Source: Pseudo-nitzschia pungens (lineage: Eukaryota > Bacillariophyta > Bacillariophyceae > Bacillariales > Bacillariaceae). Taken from it: a stretch of 64,000 nt of DNA. This document shows, one piece after another, positions 22,333 through 33,299 of the stretch. The position numbers and the translations under genes are program-made. The notes below the pieces were generated by a model that saw only the letters and a program-made list of their open reading frames with translations, was not told the origin of the DNA and made no database searches. Location: positions 186,001 through 250,000 of the forward strand of contig CM074762.1 in assembly GCA_037355855.1 (NCBI GenBank). Direction: 5' to 3'. Each line of letters begins with the position of its first letter. Within the stretch, counting starts at the first letter, position 1.

Positions 22333-24795
22333 ATGGACGATCTAGTCAATGTCATTATACCATATATGGGTGCACCGAATTATGTACACCTACCCGATCG
22401 CATCAAAAACAATGAGGAGCTCATGCTTGCGGCTGTGACGCATCACGGCATGGCTTTGGAACACGCAGCGGGTCATATCAGGAACAACCCGGAGATCGTC
22501 CTTGCCGCAGTGACAGAATGTGACGATGCCATACAATTCGCGTCCGATGCATTGAAGAACAATGAGCAGTTCATGCTCGCTGCAGTGAGGCAACACGGTA
22601 TGTCTCTGGGATACGCATCGGATGACATCAAGAACAATGAGCAGGTTGTGCTTGCTGCTGTTACAAAAGATGGCAGGGCCTTGCAATTTGCATCAGACAA
22701 CATGAAGAAGAAAGAGCGGATAGTCGTTGCCGCGGTAACGCAGCATGGCGGGGCATTGAGATATGCACCCGGCGAATTCATGAATGACCCACGGGTCGTC
22801 CTTGCTGCATTGACAAAGGAGTGCGAAGCCTTGAAATATGCATCGGATGATATCAAGAACAATGAGCAGTTCATGCTCGCTGCCGTAACACAAAATGGTA
22901 TGACTTTGGAATACGCATCGGATAATATCAAGAACAATCAGCAGGTTGTGCTTGCTGCGGTTCAAAATGCGGTTCCAAAAAAATGGATAGCCTTGAGACA
23001 TGCATCGGATAGGTTGAAGAACAACGAGGAAATCGTCCTTGCTGCAGTGACACGGAATTGGCATGCCTTGCAATATGCATCAGACAAAATGAAGAACAAC
23101 GAGCAAATCGTCCTTGTTGCAGCGAAACAGAATTCGGAAGCCTTCGAATATGCATCGCGCGAGTTAAAGAGCGAGCTGCGGATCAAAGAGGAGGTATTCC
23201 TTAATGCCGTAAGAAAGAATTACTTTGCCTTGAAAGGCGCACCAGACGACATGAAGAACAATGAGAAAGTCGTCCTTGCTGCGGTTTCTCGTCACGGGGG
23301 CGCGTTGGAATATGCATCAGACGACATGAAGAACAACGAGAAAGTCGTCCTTGCTGCAGTGAAACAGAATGCGGAAGCCTTGCAATATGCATCCGACGAC
23401 ATGAAGAACGATGAGAAAATTGTCCTTGCCGCAGTTTCGAAGGACGGACACGCCTTGCAATACGCATCAGACGACATTAAGAACAATGAGAAAGTCGTCC
23501 TTGCTGCAGTGAAACGGAAATCGGAAGCCTTGCAATATGCATCGGACGACATGAAGAACAATGAGAAAATCGTGATTGCCGCAGTTTCGAAGGACGGGCA
23601 CGCCTTGCAATATGCATCAGACAGCATGAAGAACAATGAGAAAATCGTCCTTGCTGCGGGAAGAGAAACTAGCTGTGCCTTCATGCATTCATCGGACGAG
23701 TTGAAGAACAATCCCGAAATCGTCCTCAGGATTGTAACACAGGATTATGGAGCCTTGCAATATGCATCTCGTGAACTGAAGAACAACCCAGAAATAGTCC
23801 TTGCTGCAGTAGAACAGAGTTGCTGGCTCTTGCGAGATGCATCGGATGAAATGAAGAACAACCCAGAAATCGTCCTTTCTGCGGTAAGGCAGGATGGCGA
23901 GGTCTTGCGATTTGCATCAGATGGAATGAAGAACAACGCAGAAATCGTCCTTACTGCAGTAGAACAGAGTGGCAAGCTCTTGCAATATGCATCTCCTGAA
24001 TTGAAGAACAATCCCGAAATCGTCCTCAGGGCCGTGAAACAAAATTGTCGAGCTTTGAGATATGCATCGGAGGGACCGAGGAACAACCTAGAAATCCTCC
24101 TCGCTGCAGTAGAACAGGATTATGAATCCTTGGAATATGCATCTCGTGAATTGAGGAACAACCCGCAACTCATCCTCAAGGCCGTAGCAGAGGATTATGA
24201 AGCCTTGAAATATGCATCCCGTGAACTGAGGAACAATCCACAAATCGTCCTAGCTGCCGTAAGGCAGAGTGGCGAGGGCTTGCGATATGCATCATATGGT
24301 ATGAAGAACAACGCAGAAATCCTCCGTGCTGCACTAGAACAGGATGTTTGGGCCTTGGAATATGCATCCGACGAATTGAAGAACAACCCAGAAATTGTCC
24401 TTGCTGCGGTAAGACAGGATGGTCAGGTCTTGGCATTTGCATCAGATCAATTGAAGAACAACCCAGAAATCGTACTTGCTGCAGTAGGGCAGGATGGCTA
24501 CGCCTTGGAATTTGCATCGGAGGATATGAAGAACAACCCAGAAATCGTCCATCTTGCGGTAAGGCAGAATGGTTGGGCCTTGCGGCATGCATCCGATAGC
24601 TTGAAAGCCGATTTTCGGATTGTTCGGGCTGCGTTGAAACAGGGCGTGGGCGTGTCGGAGCTTCTAACGCAAAAGTTTATCGTTGCTGCTCTTACAAATT
24701 GCGAAGTGACGGACCGTACGAAGCAATCCGTATCACAGCTTAGAAAACGAAAGGCACCCGATCAATGGAGGGACAGCGCAGATACTGGTGGCTGA
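22333..24795 (+). CDS. DUF4116-type tandem repeat protein, copy 1
   Basis: Single exon of 820 residues starting at ATG 22333. Almost the whole chain is about 30 tandem copies of a 25-residue helical unit with the core KNNEKIVLAAV followed by ALQYASDDMK, the pattern of DUF4116 repeats (a Pfam domain spans about two units). The repeated alpha-alpha units should stack as a solenoid. The last unit changes to KADFRIVRAALKQ and is followed by a cap (LLTQKFIVAALTNCE) and a short basic tail with RKRK. No signal peptide or membrane helix is seen, so a cytosolic or nuclear location is likely. Function is unknown; DUF4116 has no assigned activity that I know of. Most diverged of the three copies in this window. 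Confidence 0.85.
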   Translation: MDDLVNVIIPYMGAPNYVHLPDRIKNNEELMLAAVTHHGMALEHAAGHIRNNPEIVLAAVTECDDAIQFASDALKNNEQFMLAAVRQHGMSLGYASDDIKNNEQVVLAAVTKDGRALQFASDNMKKKERIVVAAVTQHGGALRYAPGEFMNDPRVVLAALTKECEALKYASDDIKNNEQFMLAAVTQNGMTLEYASDNIKNNQQVVLAAVQNAVPKKWIALRHASDRLKNNEEIVLAAVTRNWHALQYASDKMKNNEQIVLVAAKQNSEAFEYASRELKSELRIKEEVFLNAVRKNYFALKGAPDDMKNNEKVVLAAVSRHGGALEYASDDMKNNEKVVLAAVKQNAEALQYASDDMKNDEKIVLAAVSKDGHALQYASDDIKNNEKVVLAAVKRKSEALQYASDDMKNNEKIVIAAVSKDGHALQYASDSMKNNEKIVLAAGRETSCAFMHSSDELKNNPEIVLRIVTQDYGALQYASRELKNNPEIVLAAVEQSCWLLRDASDEMKNNPEIVLSAVRQDGEVLRFASDGMKNNAEIVLTAVEQSGKLLQYASPELKNNPEIVLRAVKQNCRALRYASEGPRNNLEILLAAVEQDYESLEYASRELRNNPQLILKAVAEDYEALKYASRELRNNPQIVLAAVRQSGEGLRYASYGMKNNAEILRAALEQDVWALEYASDELKNNPEIVLAAVRQDGQVLAFASDQLKNNPEIVLAAVGQDGYALEFASEDMKNNPEIVHLAVRQNGWALRHASDSLKADFRIVRAALKQGVGVSELLTQKFIVAALTNCEVTDRTKQSVSQLRKRKAPDQWRDSADTGG

Positions 24796-27158
24796 AAAGT
24801 TCTGCGACGAGTCGCTAAGGAAGAAAAAAAGTTGACCGGGGCTCACCGAATGAAAGATCCCTCTTCATTACGGTATAGGTTTGGGTCGGTATTACGAAGT
24901 ATTTCTTTTGAAACTCTTCGTTTTGTAATCACTAGGATTATATTCAGGTCAGGTAGTTTGCTAATTATACGGGGAGATGAGACCGTGCTGTTTGGGTTTT
25001 TGAATGCGTCCTGGTACACTTACGAACAGAGTCACCGAGTAGCATCTCCAACGATGGAAATCTGGCCGCTCGAGGCGAAGCATCGGCACGGAAACGCATC
25101 ACAGAATTCTTCTGCCGTAGGACTTCGCACGAGTCGTACCCGAGTACTTAGTGATTCCGTGAAGTGCAAGCGTTGTCTCATTCCGGAAACTTCAACGAAA
25201 CCATTGCAATACAGAATCCATTTCGAGAACAACTGTGGGCCGGACCATACATGTTTTTTTTCGTTTCAGATACTGAAAAAGAAACACGCTTGTTCAACGC
25301 GAGTGTTCCAAGCACCCGTTTCGTGTCTGCTCTGTAACTGGAATAGGTCTTTGAGGTGTCAAACTCCCCCACCCTGCCGTTATGCTGTTTGTCCGTACTA
25401 ACCTAACCCAAGCAAAACAGATCTGTTACATCACGAGGCACAAGGCGGGCAACTTGCCACTTGCTGGGTCTCTTCTAGGAGGCTCTACTACTAGTAGTCG
25501 CGGTGACGGCATCGGGGACGCCATTCTAGTAGTACTAGTAGCACTACTAGTACTACGACTACTAGTACTAGTACTACTACTACGTCTGATAAATGTCACG
25601 CAACCCCGTAGCGACCCCCCGTGGCAACCTCATTTGTGTGCAAATTTAACACGACATATGTTTGCATCACCTTGCGTTGCACAACCTATACGTTCAAGGT
25701 TATTGCGCGGTTTGGGTCGCGCCAGGGGGTTGTGAAACGCAACCTCTTACTATTCTGAAATACTTCCTATGTGGTTGCGAAAATCAGACTCCGTGGTTGT
25801 GAAACGCAACCTCTTACTATTCTGAAATACTTCCTATGTGGTTGCGAAACGCAACCTCTTACTATTCTGAAACAATTTTAACGCGGTTGCGAAAATCAGT
25901 CTATGGGGTTGCGAAAATCAACCTCTTACTATTCTGAAATACTTCCTATGTGGTTGCGAAAATCAAACTATGTGGTTGCGAAACGCAACCTCTTACTATT
26001 CTGAAACAATTTCAACGCGGTTGCGAAAATCAGTCTATGGGGTTGCGAAAATCAACGTCCTACTATTCTGAAACAATTCAAATGTGGTTGCGAAAATCAA
26101 CGTTGTATTTAAGTGGCTGTTGCATCCTATTTGAGTTGCCGTCGGATTGTATTGCTGCCATTGCATCCTATTTATGTTGCCATTGCATCGTATTTCAGTT
26201 GCCGCTGCATCTAGTAGTACTACTAGTGGATCCATAATACTCAAGTGTGACTGGAGTAGAAATTTTAAGTTGACAACTAGTTGCATATAGTGTAGTTACC
26301 ATCACGGTATGAACCAGAAAGGGAAAGAAGAATGGGATGGTGTTGTACATCCACTTCATTGTTATCATTGGTGTGGTGATGATTGGTTATGAAAAGAAGA
26401 AGAATATTCAATATGGTAAGTTCATGATACTACTAGTAGTAGTACTAAGGTTACTACTAGTAACTCCCTGTACTGTACCGTACACTGCAAGGTACACGTA
26501 CACGTAGTATGGGAAGATTTTTACTGTTCCAATTGTGTCATCCGATTGTCATCCGCATTGTTTCATCCCCATCCGCGCTCTAACTCGCGCTTACCTATCA
26601 AAATGATTTCCCGAAGTTGCACAGCCTGTGGCCACCGCGGCTATCCACTGCGGCTTAGCCGCTGTGGAATCCACCCCGGATAAGACGCGGTGGCCACGGG
26701 TTATGCAACTTTTACGAAGTACGGGCAAGATATTACTAGTACTTCATAAACTAGCTAAGGCTTACTCAAAATGTTTGGAAGATACAGAACACGGAGTACA
26801 ATAACCGCATCGTCTATCGTCTATTCCTCCCCGCATTCGGAACCTTTTGGTTTTTCTTCTTCTGTATCTTCCGTCACCACTACCGCAATCCTTACCTCAC
26901 AACCATTGCGTTTCGTCTTTCGAAAAACACCACCTGCATCCAGAAGCTACGAGATTGAGTCGATCCTGATCCAATAATCTTGCAAAGGAAGCAAAAATAC
27001 CCCTCGTCTCCGCCAAACTTCCCACAAGCATCAAAGTTGGCATCCGGAATCAGATTTAGCGACCGATCCACCTCTATTCCCCATCCGCCATACCCATCCA
27101 GTCGACCAATTTCGCAATTCAAGCAGAAAAATCCAACGCGCGTTCAGGCATTACTCCA
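24796..27158. other. Intergenic region between DUF4116 copies 1 and 2
   Basis: Holds a tandem satellite (25735-26110, annotated separately), GTTGCCATTGCATC-type short repeats at about 26110-26215, CTA/TAG clusters near 25485-25590 and 26430-26460, and from about 26765 onward the upstream flank shared with DUF4116 copy 3. An open frame at 24832-25401 shows no domain and is not called. Confidence 0.55.
25735..26110. repeat. Satellite with unit GGTTGCGAAA...CAACCTCTTACTATTCTGAAA
   Basis: About six to eight irregular tandem copies of a unit of roughly 60 bases, built from two submotifs: TGGTTGCGAAAATCA or its GAAACGCAACC variant, and CTTACTATTCTGAAA. GTTGCGAAACGCAAC is itself an inverted repeat, so several copies could form small hairpins. 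Confidence 0.8.
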
Positions 27159-30100
27159 ATGGAAGAAACGCTCGCAGCCGTTCAAAGGGTCCCCCTCAGC
27201 TTGCGGGATGCACTTCCTCAGTTCAAAAACAACCTGCAGGTTGTCATGGCGGCAGTTGAGAGGAATGGCCGTGCGTTGCAGTATGCGTCGGACGAATTGA
27301 GAAACAACGCGCAAGTAGTACTTGCGGCAGTAAAGCATCATGGCCTGGCCTTGGAATACGCATCCGATGAGTTGAAGAACAACACAGAGATCGTTCTTGC
27401 CGCAGCAGCGCAAAATGGTAATGTCCTGCGAATTGTCTCGGCTGCTATGAAGAACAACTTGCAAGTAGTCCTTGCAGCAGTTACTGGTAAGAAAAGCAAG
27501 AAAGGCGCGAAAGGCAAGGACGGGAAGCCCTTGCAGTACGCATCAGATGACATGAAGAACAACCCAGAAGTCGTCCTTGCTGCAGTGAGGAACAATAGCC
27601 TTGCCCTGGAGTATGCATCACTTGAGATCAGGAACAACAAGCATGTCGTTCTGACAGCTGTAAAGCTGGGTGCCCCCAATGCCCGTACGGCTTTGGCTTT
27701 TGTAACAAGTGCATTAAGGAATGACGAAGAGGTAGTCCTTGCGGCAGTTCGGAAGAACGGTATGGCCTTGCAACAAGCCAGTCGTGGAATGAAAGACAAC
27801 GAGAAGGTAGTCCGTGCTGCCGTTGCAAGGGATGGCGAAGCCTTGCAATATGCATCGGACCGCATGAAGAACAACAAACAGATTGTCCGTGCTGCAGTAT
27901 GCCTGGATGGCTTTGTCTTGCGACATGCATCAGATGACATGAAGAACAACCCTCAAGTTGTTCATGCTGCAATAAGAAACCATGGCGCTGCCTTGGGATT
28001 TGCATCAGATGAAATGAAGAACAACGCGAATATTGTCCTCTATGCAGTATTACGATACTATCACGCCTTGGAATATGCATCAGATCAAATGAAGAACAAC
28101 CTACGGATCGTCATTGCCGCAGTACGACAGAATGGCATGGCCTTGGAACACGCATCCGATGAGTTGAAGAGCAACGAGGTGGTCTGCCGTATTGCGCTGG
28201 CAGAAAATATATCGACCCTGGAGGAGGAAGATTACTACAAGTTTGGTTCGCCGTTGGAATTTGTAAAGAACGAGCAGGTCGTCATCGATGAATTAAGGCA
28301 CAATCCGGACGCCTTAATGAATGTATCAGATGCATTTAAGAACAATGATCGGATCGTTCTTGCTGCTGTAACAAATGATGGCTCGGCCTTAAAGTATGCA
28401 TCAGCTGCATTGAAAAACAATGATCGGATCGTCCTTGCTGCTGTAACAAATGATGGCTCGGCCTTAAAGTATGCATCAGCTGCATTGAAAAACAATGATC
28501 GGATCGTCCTTGCTGCTGTAACAAATGATGGCTCGGCCTTAAAGTATGCATCAGCTGCATTAAAGAACAATGAGCAGGTCGTCCTTGCTGCTGTAACAGA
28601 GAATGCCACGGCCTTGGAGTATGCATCAGATGAATTAAAGAGCAACGAGCAGTTCGTCCTTGCTGCCGTTCAAAAGAATGGCTTGGCCTTGGAGTATGCA
28701 TCAGATGCATTAAAGAACAATGAGCAGGTCGTCCTTGCTGCCGTTCAAAAGGATGGCGGGGCCTTAAAGAATGTATCAGCTGCATTTAAGAACAATAATC
28801 GGATTGTCCTTGCTGCTGTAACAGAGAATGCCACGGCCTTGGGGTATGCATCAGATGCATTGAAGAACAACAAGGAGATCATCCTTGCTGCCATTCAAAA
28901 GGATGGCTGTGCTGCCTTGAAGTATGCATCAGATCAGATGAAGAACAATGAGCAGGTCGTCCTTGCTGCGGTAACGCAGAATGGCCCTGCCTTGTACTAT
29001 GCATCAGATGCATTAAAGAACAATGAGCAGGTTGTCCTTGCTGCGGTAACGCAGAATAGCCGTGCCTTGGCGTTTGCATCAGATGCATTGCAAAACAACA
29101 AGGAGATCATCATTGCTGCTGTAACAAATGATGGCAAGGCCTTGTCCTATGCATCAGATGCATTCAAGAACAACAAGGAGATCGTCCTTGCTGCTGTAAC
29201 AAATGATGGCAAGGCCTTGTCCTATGCATCATATGCATTGCAAAAAAACAAGGAGATCGTCCTTGCTGCTGTAACAAATGATGGCAAGGCCTTGATCTAT
29301 GCATCAGATGCATTAAAGAACAATGGGCAGGTCGTCCTTGCTGCGGTAACGCAGAATGGCGAGGCCTTGTACTATGCATCAGATGAGATGAAGAACAATG
29401 AGCAGGTCGTCCTTTCTGCGGTAACGCAGAATGGCCGTGCCTTGTACTATGCATCAGATGAGATGAAGAACAATGAGCAGGTCGTCCTTGCTGCTGTAAC
29501 AAAGAATCGGAACAATGAGCAGGACAGTTTTGATCGGCTCAAGAAACAATATAATGGTCATTACTTGCAGTACGCATCGGACGATATGAAGAACAATCAC
29601 CAGGTCGTCCTTGCCGCCGTTACAGACCGTGGCCGGGCCTTGCGATTTGCATCTGCCGGAATGAAACAGGATTTGCGCATCGTCCGGGCTGCGTTGGAGC
29701 AGAACGTAGTTGCAAAGAAGTTTCTGACGCAAGCTTGCATCATTGCTGCTTTTTCGAATTGCGGGGAATACCGCGGAACCAAATCGAGGTTCAAGCAAAA
29801 ACGAAACCGAAAACGAAAGCGAACGGCACAAGGAACGACGATACCACCATCTTGAAATGAATGCGATGATCTCACTCACCCTCGCAACTCATTGAAGCGT
29901 CGGCCAACAGAGTCGATGCGTACTATAGAGTACCATCCTGTCGTAAATAATACTTCGTACTTCGTAAGAATAATAATAGAAAGGCTTTTTGATAGTCGAA
30001 ACACAATTCTTCAATTGCGTGTAAAATGACAGAGGAAGGTAAGAGCACATAGTCCTCAAAACGACTGTGTTTCCCTCGATTCCACGCATCAAATTCGATT

Positions 30101-30370
30101 CGAAGGATATTGGAAGGGTTGTCAGCGTGTTAATACAGTTTGATTGTGATGCACCGTATTGAACTGTATGAATGCTGTGTAACAAAATTATTATTGTGTA
30201 TGAATTCTGCATTACAACATTATTATTGTATTGTATAATATTATCGAATAATCATAATACATATACATATAGAGATAACACGTGTTGTGTGGCACTGCAT
30301 TGCCTTCCGTTGCGTTCCCGATTGTTTGGTGCTGTATTTTGAATCGAATGGAATGGAATTGCATTGAATT
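26810..30370 (+). repeat. Segmental duplication unit A (paired with about 34795-37690)
   Basis: DUF4116 copies 2 and 3 share more than the coding repeats. Their upstream flanks both contain ATTCCTCCCCGCATTC-like sequence, a phrase close to GATCCAAT about 190 bases before the start codon, and AATTCAAGCAGAAAAATCC just before it. Their downstream flanks share CTCG-AACTC-TGGAGCGTCGG-like sequence, the AATTGCGTGTGCAATGACAG-like phrase, and ACACGTGTTGTGTG followed by TTGCGTTCCC. The copies are therefore duplicates of a whole gene with promoter and terminator, now diverged. Confidence 0.75.
27159..29855 (+). CDS. DUF4116-type tandem repeat protein, copy 2
   Basis: Single exon, 898 residues, about 33 units of 25 residues. 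The start MEETLAAVQRVPLSLRDALPQ is shared almost exactly with copy 3, which fixes the initiator. Repeats follow the KNNEQVVLAAVTQNG-ALxYASD pattern. Three successive units around 28340-28565 are nearly identical at the DNA level, a sign of recent expansion by unequal exchange or slippage. Non-repeat inserts are a Lys/Gly segment (GKKSKKGAKGKDGK, near 27490-27530), an irregular region at 28190-28260 and a short NRNNEQDSFDRLKKQ insert near 29505. The C-terminal cap ends in LTQACIIAAFSNCGEYRGT followed by a strongly basic KQKRNRKRKR tail that could be a nuclear localisation signal. Function unknown. Confidence 0.85.
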   Translation: MEETLAAVQRVPLSLRDALPQFKNNLQVVMAAVERNGRALQYASDELRNNAQVVLAAVKHHGLALEYASDELKNNTEIVLAAAAQNGNVLRIVSAAMKNNLQVVLAAVTGKKSKKGAKGKDGKPLQYASDDMKNNPEVVLAAVRNNSLALEYASLEIRNNKHVVLTAVKLGAPNARTALAFVTSALRNDEEVVLAAVRKNGMALQQASRGMKDNEKVVRAAVARDGEALQYASDRMKNNKQIVRAAVCLDGFVLRHASDDMKNNPQVVHAAIRNHGAALGFASDEMKNNANIVLYAVLRYYHALEYASDQMKNNLRIVIAAVRQNGMALEHASDELKSNEVVCRIALAENISTLEEEDYYKFGSPLEFVKNEQVVIDELRHNPDALMNVSDAFKNNDRIVLAAVTNDGSALKYASAALKNNDRIVLAAVTNDGSALKYASAALKNNDRIVLAAVTNDGSALKYASAALKNNEQVVLAAVTENATALEYASDELKSNEQFVLAAVQKNGLALEYASDALKNNEQVVLAAVQKDGGALKNVSAAFKNNNRIVLAAVTENATALGYASDALKNNKEIILAAIQKDGCAALKYASDQMKNNEQVVLAAVTQNGPALYYASDALKNNEQVVLAAVTQNSRALAFASDALQNNKEIIIAAVTNDGKALSYASDAFKNNKEIVLAAVTNDGKALSYASYALQKNKEIVLAAVTNDGKALIYASDALKNNGQVVLAAVTQNGEALYYASDEMKNNEQVVLSAVTQNGRALYYASDEMKNNEQVVLAAVTKNRNNEQDSFDRLKKQYNGHYLQYASDDMKNNHQVVLAAVTDRGRALRFASAGMKQDLRIVRAALEQNVVAKKFLTQACIIAAFSNCGEYRGTKSRFKQKRNRKRKRTAQGTTIPPS

Positions 30371-30832
30371 GAATTGAACGGAATTGCACTGAATGAAATT
30401 CCATTCCATTCCCTTCCATATCGTTCCACGTAGTTGCGTTCCATGTCGATCCACTCCATATCGTTTTGGGCGTCCTCGACCCGGTGTCGGTATTGAATCG
30501 AATGCACCTTTCTTGGGGGGAAAAGCGAACAGCAGCGCGTCAATCTGCGACGATCTACAGCGAACAGCAGCAAAGCGTCGATGTACAGTGGACAGCACAG
30601 CGTCGATTTACAGGGCAGAGCGAGCAGTGAATTTCCAGCGAACAGCAACGCGTCGATCTACAAGGGACAGCAACGCGTCGATGCACGGGGGGAGGGGGAA
30701 ATCGAACAGCGACGCGTCGATATACAGCAAACAGCAGCAACGCGTTGATCAAAAGGGAACAGCAACGCGTCGATATTCACCAAAGAGCAAGAGGTGCTGC
30801 CTTTATATCGTGCGGTGGTCGTGAAACAAGAA
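29856..30832. other. 3' flank of DUF4116 copy 2 and start of a minisatellite zone
   Basis: Contains the duplicated 3' flank up to about 30370, then ATTGA/GGAAT pentanucleotide-like runs (30340-30430). From about 30525 to 30790 it holds a minisatellite whose unit resembles ACAGCAACGCGTCGATMTAC, the same family found at 33300-33990. No gene called. Confidence 0.6.
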
Positions 30833-31483
30833 TTATCTTATCTCATTCTCCTTCTCCTTCTGCTTGATTGTCATATCAAACATCGATTGGGAATGGTTCC
30901 TCCTCGGCTTCTTCAGACTTGGGGCTTCATCTGGTGATACCGAAGCAGTTGGCACCAAAGCTGTGTGCTCATCCCCTGTCTCGCTGGCATCGTCGTCGCC
31001 GTCGTCGCCATCGTTTATGCCTCTCTTTTTGCCAGTGGTTCTGCTGGGTGTCGCGGAGGAACTGTTGTTTTGGATTTTGAAGTTGCAGTTGCAGAGCTTA
31101 CAGATAGTTTCATTCCCATTATTGGCGTTGCCTGCTGCAACCAATCGGGATGCAAAAGAAGTCATAGGAGAAATTGGAGGCCCTTCAACAGATATAGCGA
31201 TCCACATTGGAATAGCCTCCTTCATGTACTTGGCCCGGAGTGTCAACACTCTACTTATCAAGGACCGGTTGGCACATTCTTCTTCGGTGAATCCAAATGC
31301 TCTCATACCGTCAGCTGTTGTGTGGTTTTGGTTATACTTGTAAACACAAGCCAGATGTCTTGCTGTCGCATCAATTCTCTTACACATGAGCAGTGTAGGT
31401 TCATCCTTCAAGGCTTCAACAGGCGCTGCACCTTCTTGTGGAGTTTTGGTGGAAGCAACAGTGGTATTCGAATTTTCTTCCAT
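30833..31483 (-). CDS. Unknown protein with Cys-pair motif and acidic/basic tail
   Basis: Frame of 216 residues from the Met at 31483; the frame stays open further upstream to 31729, but that part translates a tandem DNA repeat (RIDWS units), so it is probably 5' UTR. The N-terminal half contains a helical segment with GFTEEECANRSLISRVLTLRAKY that could be helix-turn-helix-like. A short CKLCNCNF motif follows (one CxxC pair), then an acidic Asp/Glu stretch and a terminal KKPRRN basic patch. I do not recognise the family. Its position between satellite blocks suggests it could be a mobile-element passenger or a domesticated fragment, but no terminal repeats or transposase were found. Confidence 0.45.
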   Translation of the reverse strand: MEENSNTTVASTKTPQEGAAPVEALKDEPTLLMCKRIDATARHLACVYKYNQNHTTADGMRAFGFTEEECANRSLISRVLTLRAKYMKEAIPMWIAISVEGPPISPMTSFASRLVAAGNANNGNETICKLCNCNFKIQNNSSSATPSRTTGKKRGINDGDDGDDDASETGDEHTALVPTASVSPDEAPSLKKPRRNHSQSMFDMTIKQKEKENEIR

Positions 31484-31499
31484 TTTTTGCTCGGTCGGT

Positions 31500-31870
31500 G
31501 TACAGTTCGTTTCTCGAAAAAAGCCGCTCCAATCGATCCGCAAATTGGAGGTGTTGTCCTTCTTTACACAATAGAGTCGTTCGAAGCGGTCCGCTCCGAA
31601 TCGATGGAGAGGGAAAGGTGGTACTGATTTTCGCCCTAGTTTCAACGGTAGTTTCTTCCGGATTTTTAGGGGGACCGTGCTCACTGAACGGTTCGATTCT
31701 CGAAAAGGACTGCTCCAATCGATCCGCAAATCGGAGGTGGTTGTCCTTCTTTATATAATACGGTAGATCTGTTCGAATCCATCCGGTCCGAATGCATGGA
31801 GAGCGGAGGGAGATATTAAATTTCGCCGTAGTTTGGAACGGGGAAGATTTTCGGTCCAAAAAAAGAAGGA
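31500..31870. repeat. Two-copy tandem repeat of about 185 bases upstream of the unknown minus-strand gene
   Basis: The phrase CTCCAATCGATCCGCAAAT followed by GGAGGT and GTCCTTCTTTA recurs at about 31526 and 31711, each followed by a GAATC/CATGGAGAG phrase, with a more degraded third copy near 31905. It lies upstream of, and could act as promoter or 5' UTR for, the gene at 30833-31483. Confidence 0.75.
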
Positions 31871-32404
31871 ATTTTCGCGTTGCTCTGACGGTCTGTTTCT
31901 CCCAATCAAACAGTCCGATCGATCCGAAACTTGCAGGTCTTCTTCCTCTGATAGTGTAGATACAGGAGCTAGAAGACCACAATTCATCTGGCCTTGGTTG
32001 TGGAGTTAAGGGGGTGTGACAGGTCGTTCGAAAGCTCACGACATTGCCATTTCAGACCCAGGATAAAATAATGCTGTAATTACTACGTAAGGTTTACTTC
32101 GTAGTGTTCAAACAGTGCTGATAGAGTTATTTGTATTTATTTTTGGAGTACCGGTAGAGGAAACAGTGGACCTGTCGATGTTGCTCTGACTCGACTCATA
32201 ACCTATCACAAAAAAGGTGATGACTTTCGCCACTAAACTCTTAACTCGTACCCTACCGTACGGTACGTGTAGCATTCCCCCCATGTAAACAGTGAAGCAT
32301 AAGGGTGAGCAGCAAGAAGAAGCGAAGCATCGATCCAGGGGACAGAATGTTGCAGCAAATGAAGAACGAGAACCGGTAACCTTAAAACCTTACTTGTATC
32401 TGAC

Positions 32405-33290
32405 TTGTATCGGGTTTTGCTAGGTTCGACACGTCCTTTTTTTACTGCGAAAGAATACCCCGGCATCGCCCCAGATAAACAGTATGGAGGGGAGCAGCAA
32501 GCAGCAAGCATCAGCAAAGCGTTGATATGGGAATGACAAGCAGCGAACAACACACGGGGTTTTTGCTAGGTTCGAACCGTTGTTTTCGTACTGCGAAATC
32601 ATACCCCGACGTCGCCCCAGATAAATAATACGGGTGCGGTACATACATGGGGAGGAGCAAATCTTCGATATGATTATACAGGGGACAGCACGCAGCACGC
32701 AGCAAGCTGGAAGCAGGAAACAGCGACTATCATGCCGGGTTTCGCTAGGTCCAACACGTTGTTTTTGTACTACGAAACGATACCCCAGCATCGCCCTATA
32801 CAGTATCAAAAAGCACAGCGAGGGAGCAGCAAGCAGCAAAGACTAGCAAAGCGTCGATCTACAAAAAACGTGGATCTACAAGGGGCAGCAAAGAACGAGC
32901 AGCGAATAATTTGCGGGGGGTTTTCGCTAGGTCCAACACGTTGTTTTGTACTGCGAAAGAATACCCCAGCATCGCCCAAGATAAACAGTACGGAAGGGAG
33001 CAGCAAGCAGCAAATAACAGTAAGCAGCGAGCAGCAAATAACATACAGGGTTCCGCTAGGTTCGATGCGTTCGTTTTGTACTGCAAAACAATACCCCAGC
33101 ATCGCCCCATATAGAGATTACAGGGGGGGAGCAGCGAGCAGCTAGCATCAAAAAGCAGCAAAGCATTGTTATACCGAGTACAGCAAGCAGCAAGCAGCAA
33201 GCAGCAAATAACGTACTGGGTTTTGCTAGGTTCGACACGTTGATGATGTACTGTAAAGAGATACCCCAGCATCGCCCTAGTAAATAAACT
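32405..33290. repeat. Six-copy satellite with unit of 130-185 bases
   Basis: Each copy has GGGTTTTGCTAGGTTCGACA, then TACTGCGAAA, then ATACCCCAGCATCGCCC, then AAACAGTA and AGCAGCAAGCAGC. Copies begin near 32412, 32554, 32738, 32918, 33048 and 33218. No coding function seen; the GGTTCGA word is not part of a foldable tRNA. Confidence 0.8.
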
Positions 33291-33299
33291 GGATACGCT

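Noticed and set aside
22473..24592. Repeated minus-strand frames across the DUF4116 genes (also 27338-29879 and 35302-37269)
   Set aside because: Each is the shadow of the 75-bp coding unit, which lacks stops in the antisense frame. The plus strand gives the DUF4116 consensus.
26590..26710. Possible hairpin or non-coding RNA near CCACCGCGG...CCGCGGTGG-like sequence
   Set aside because: A short imperfect inverted repeat (GTGGCCACCGCGG against CGCGGTGGCCACGGG) exists, but nothing links it to a known RNA class.
32405..33290. tRNA-derived repeat, because of a recurring GGTTCGA word
   Set aside because: No cloverleaf, A box or acceptor stem could be drawn around the word on either strand.
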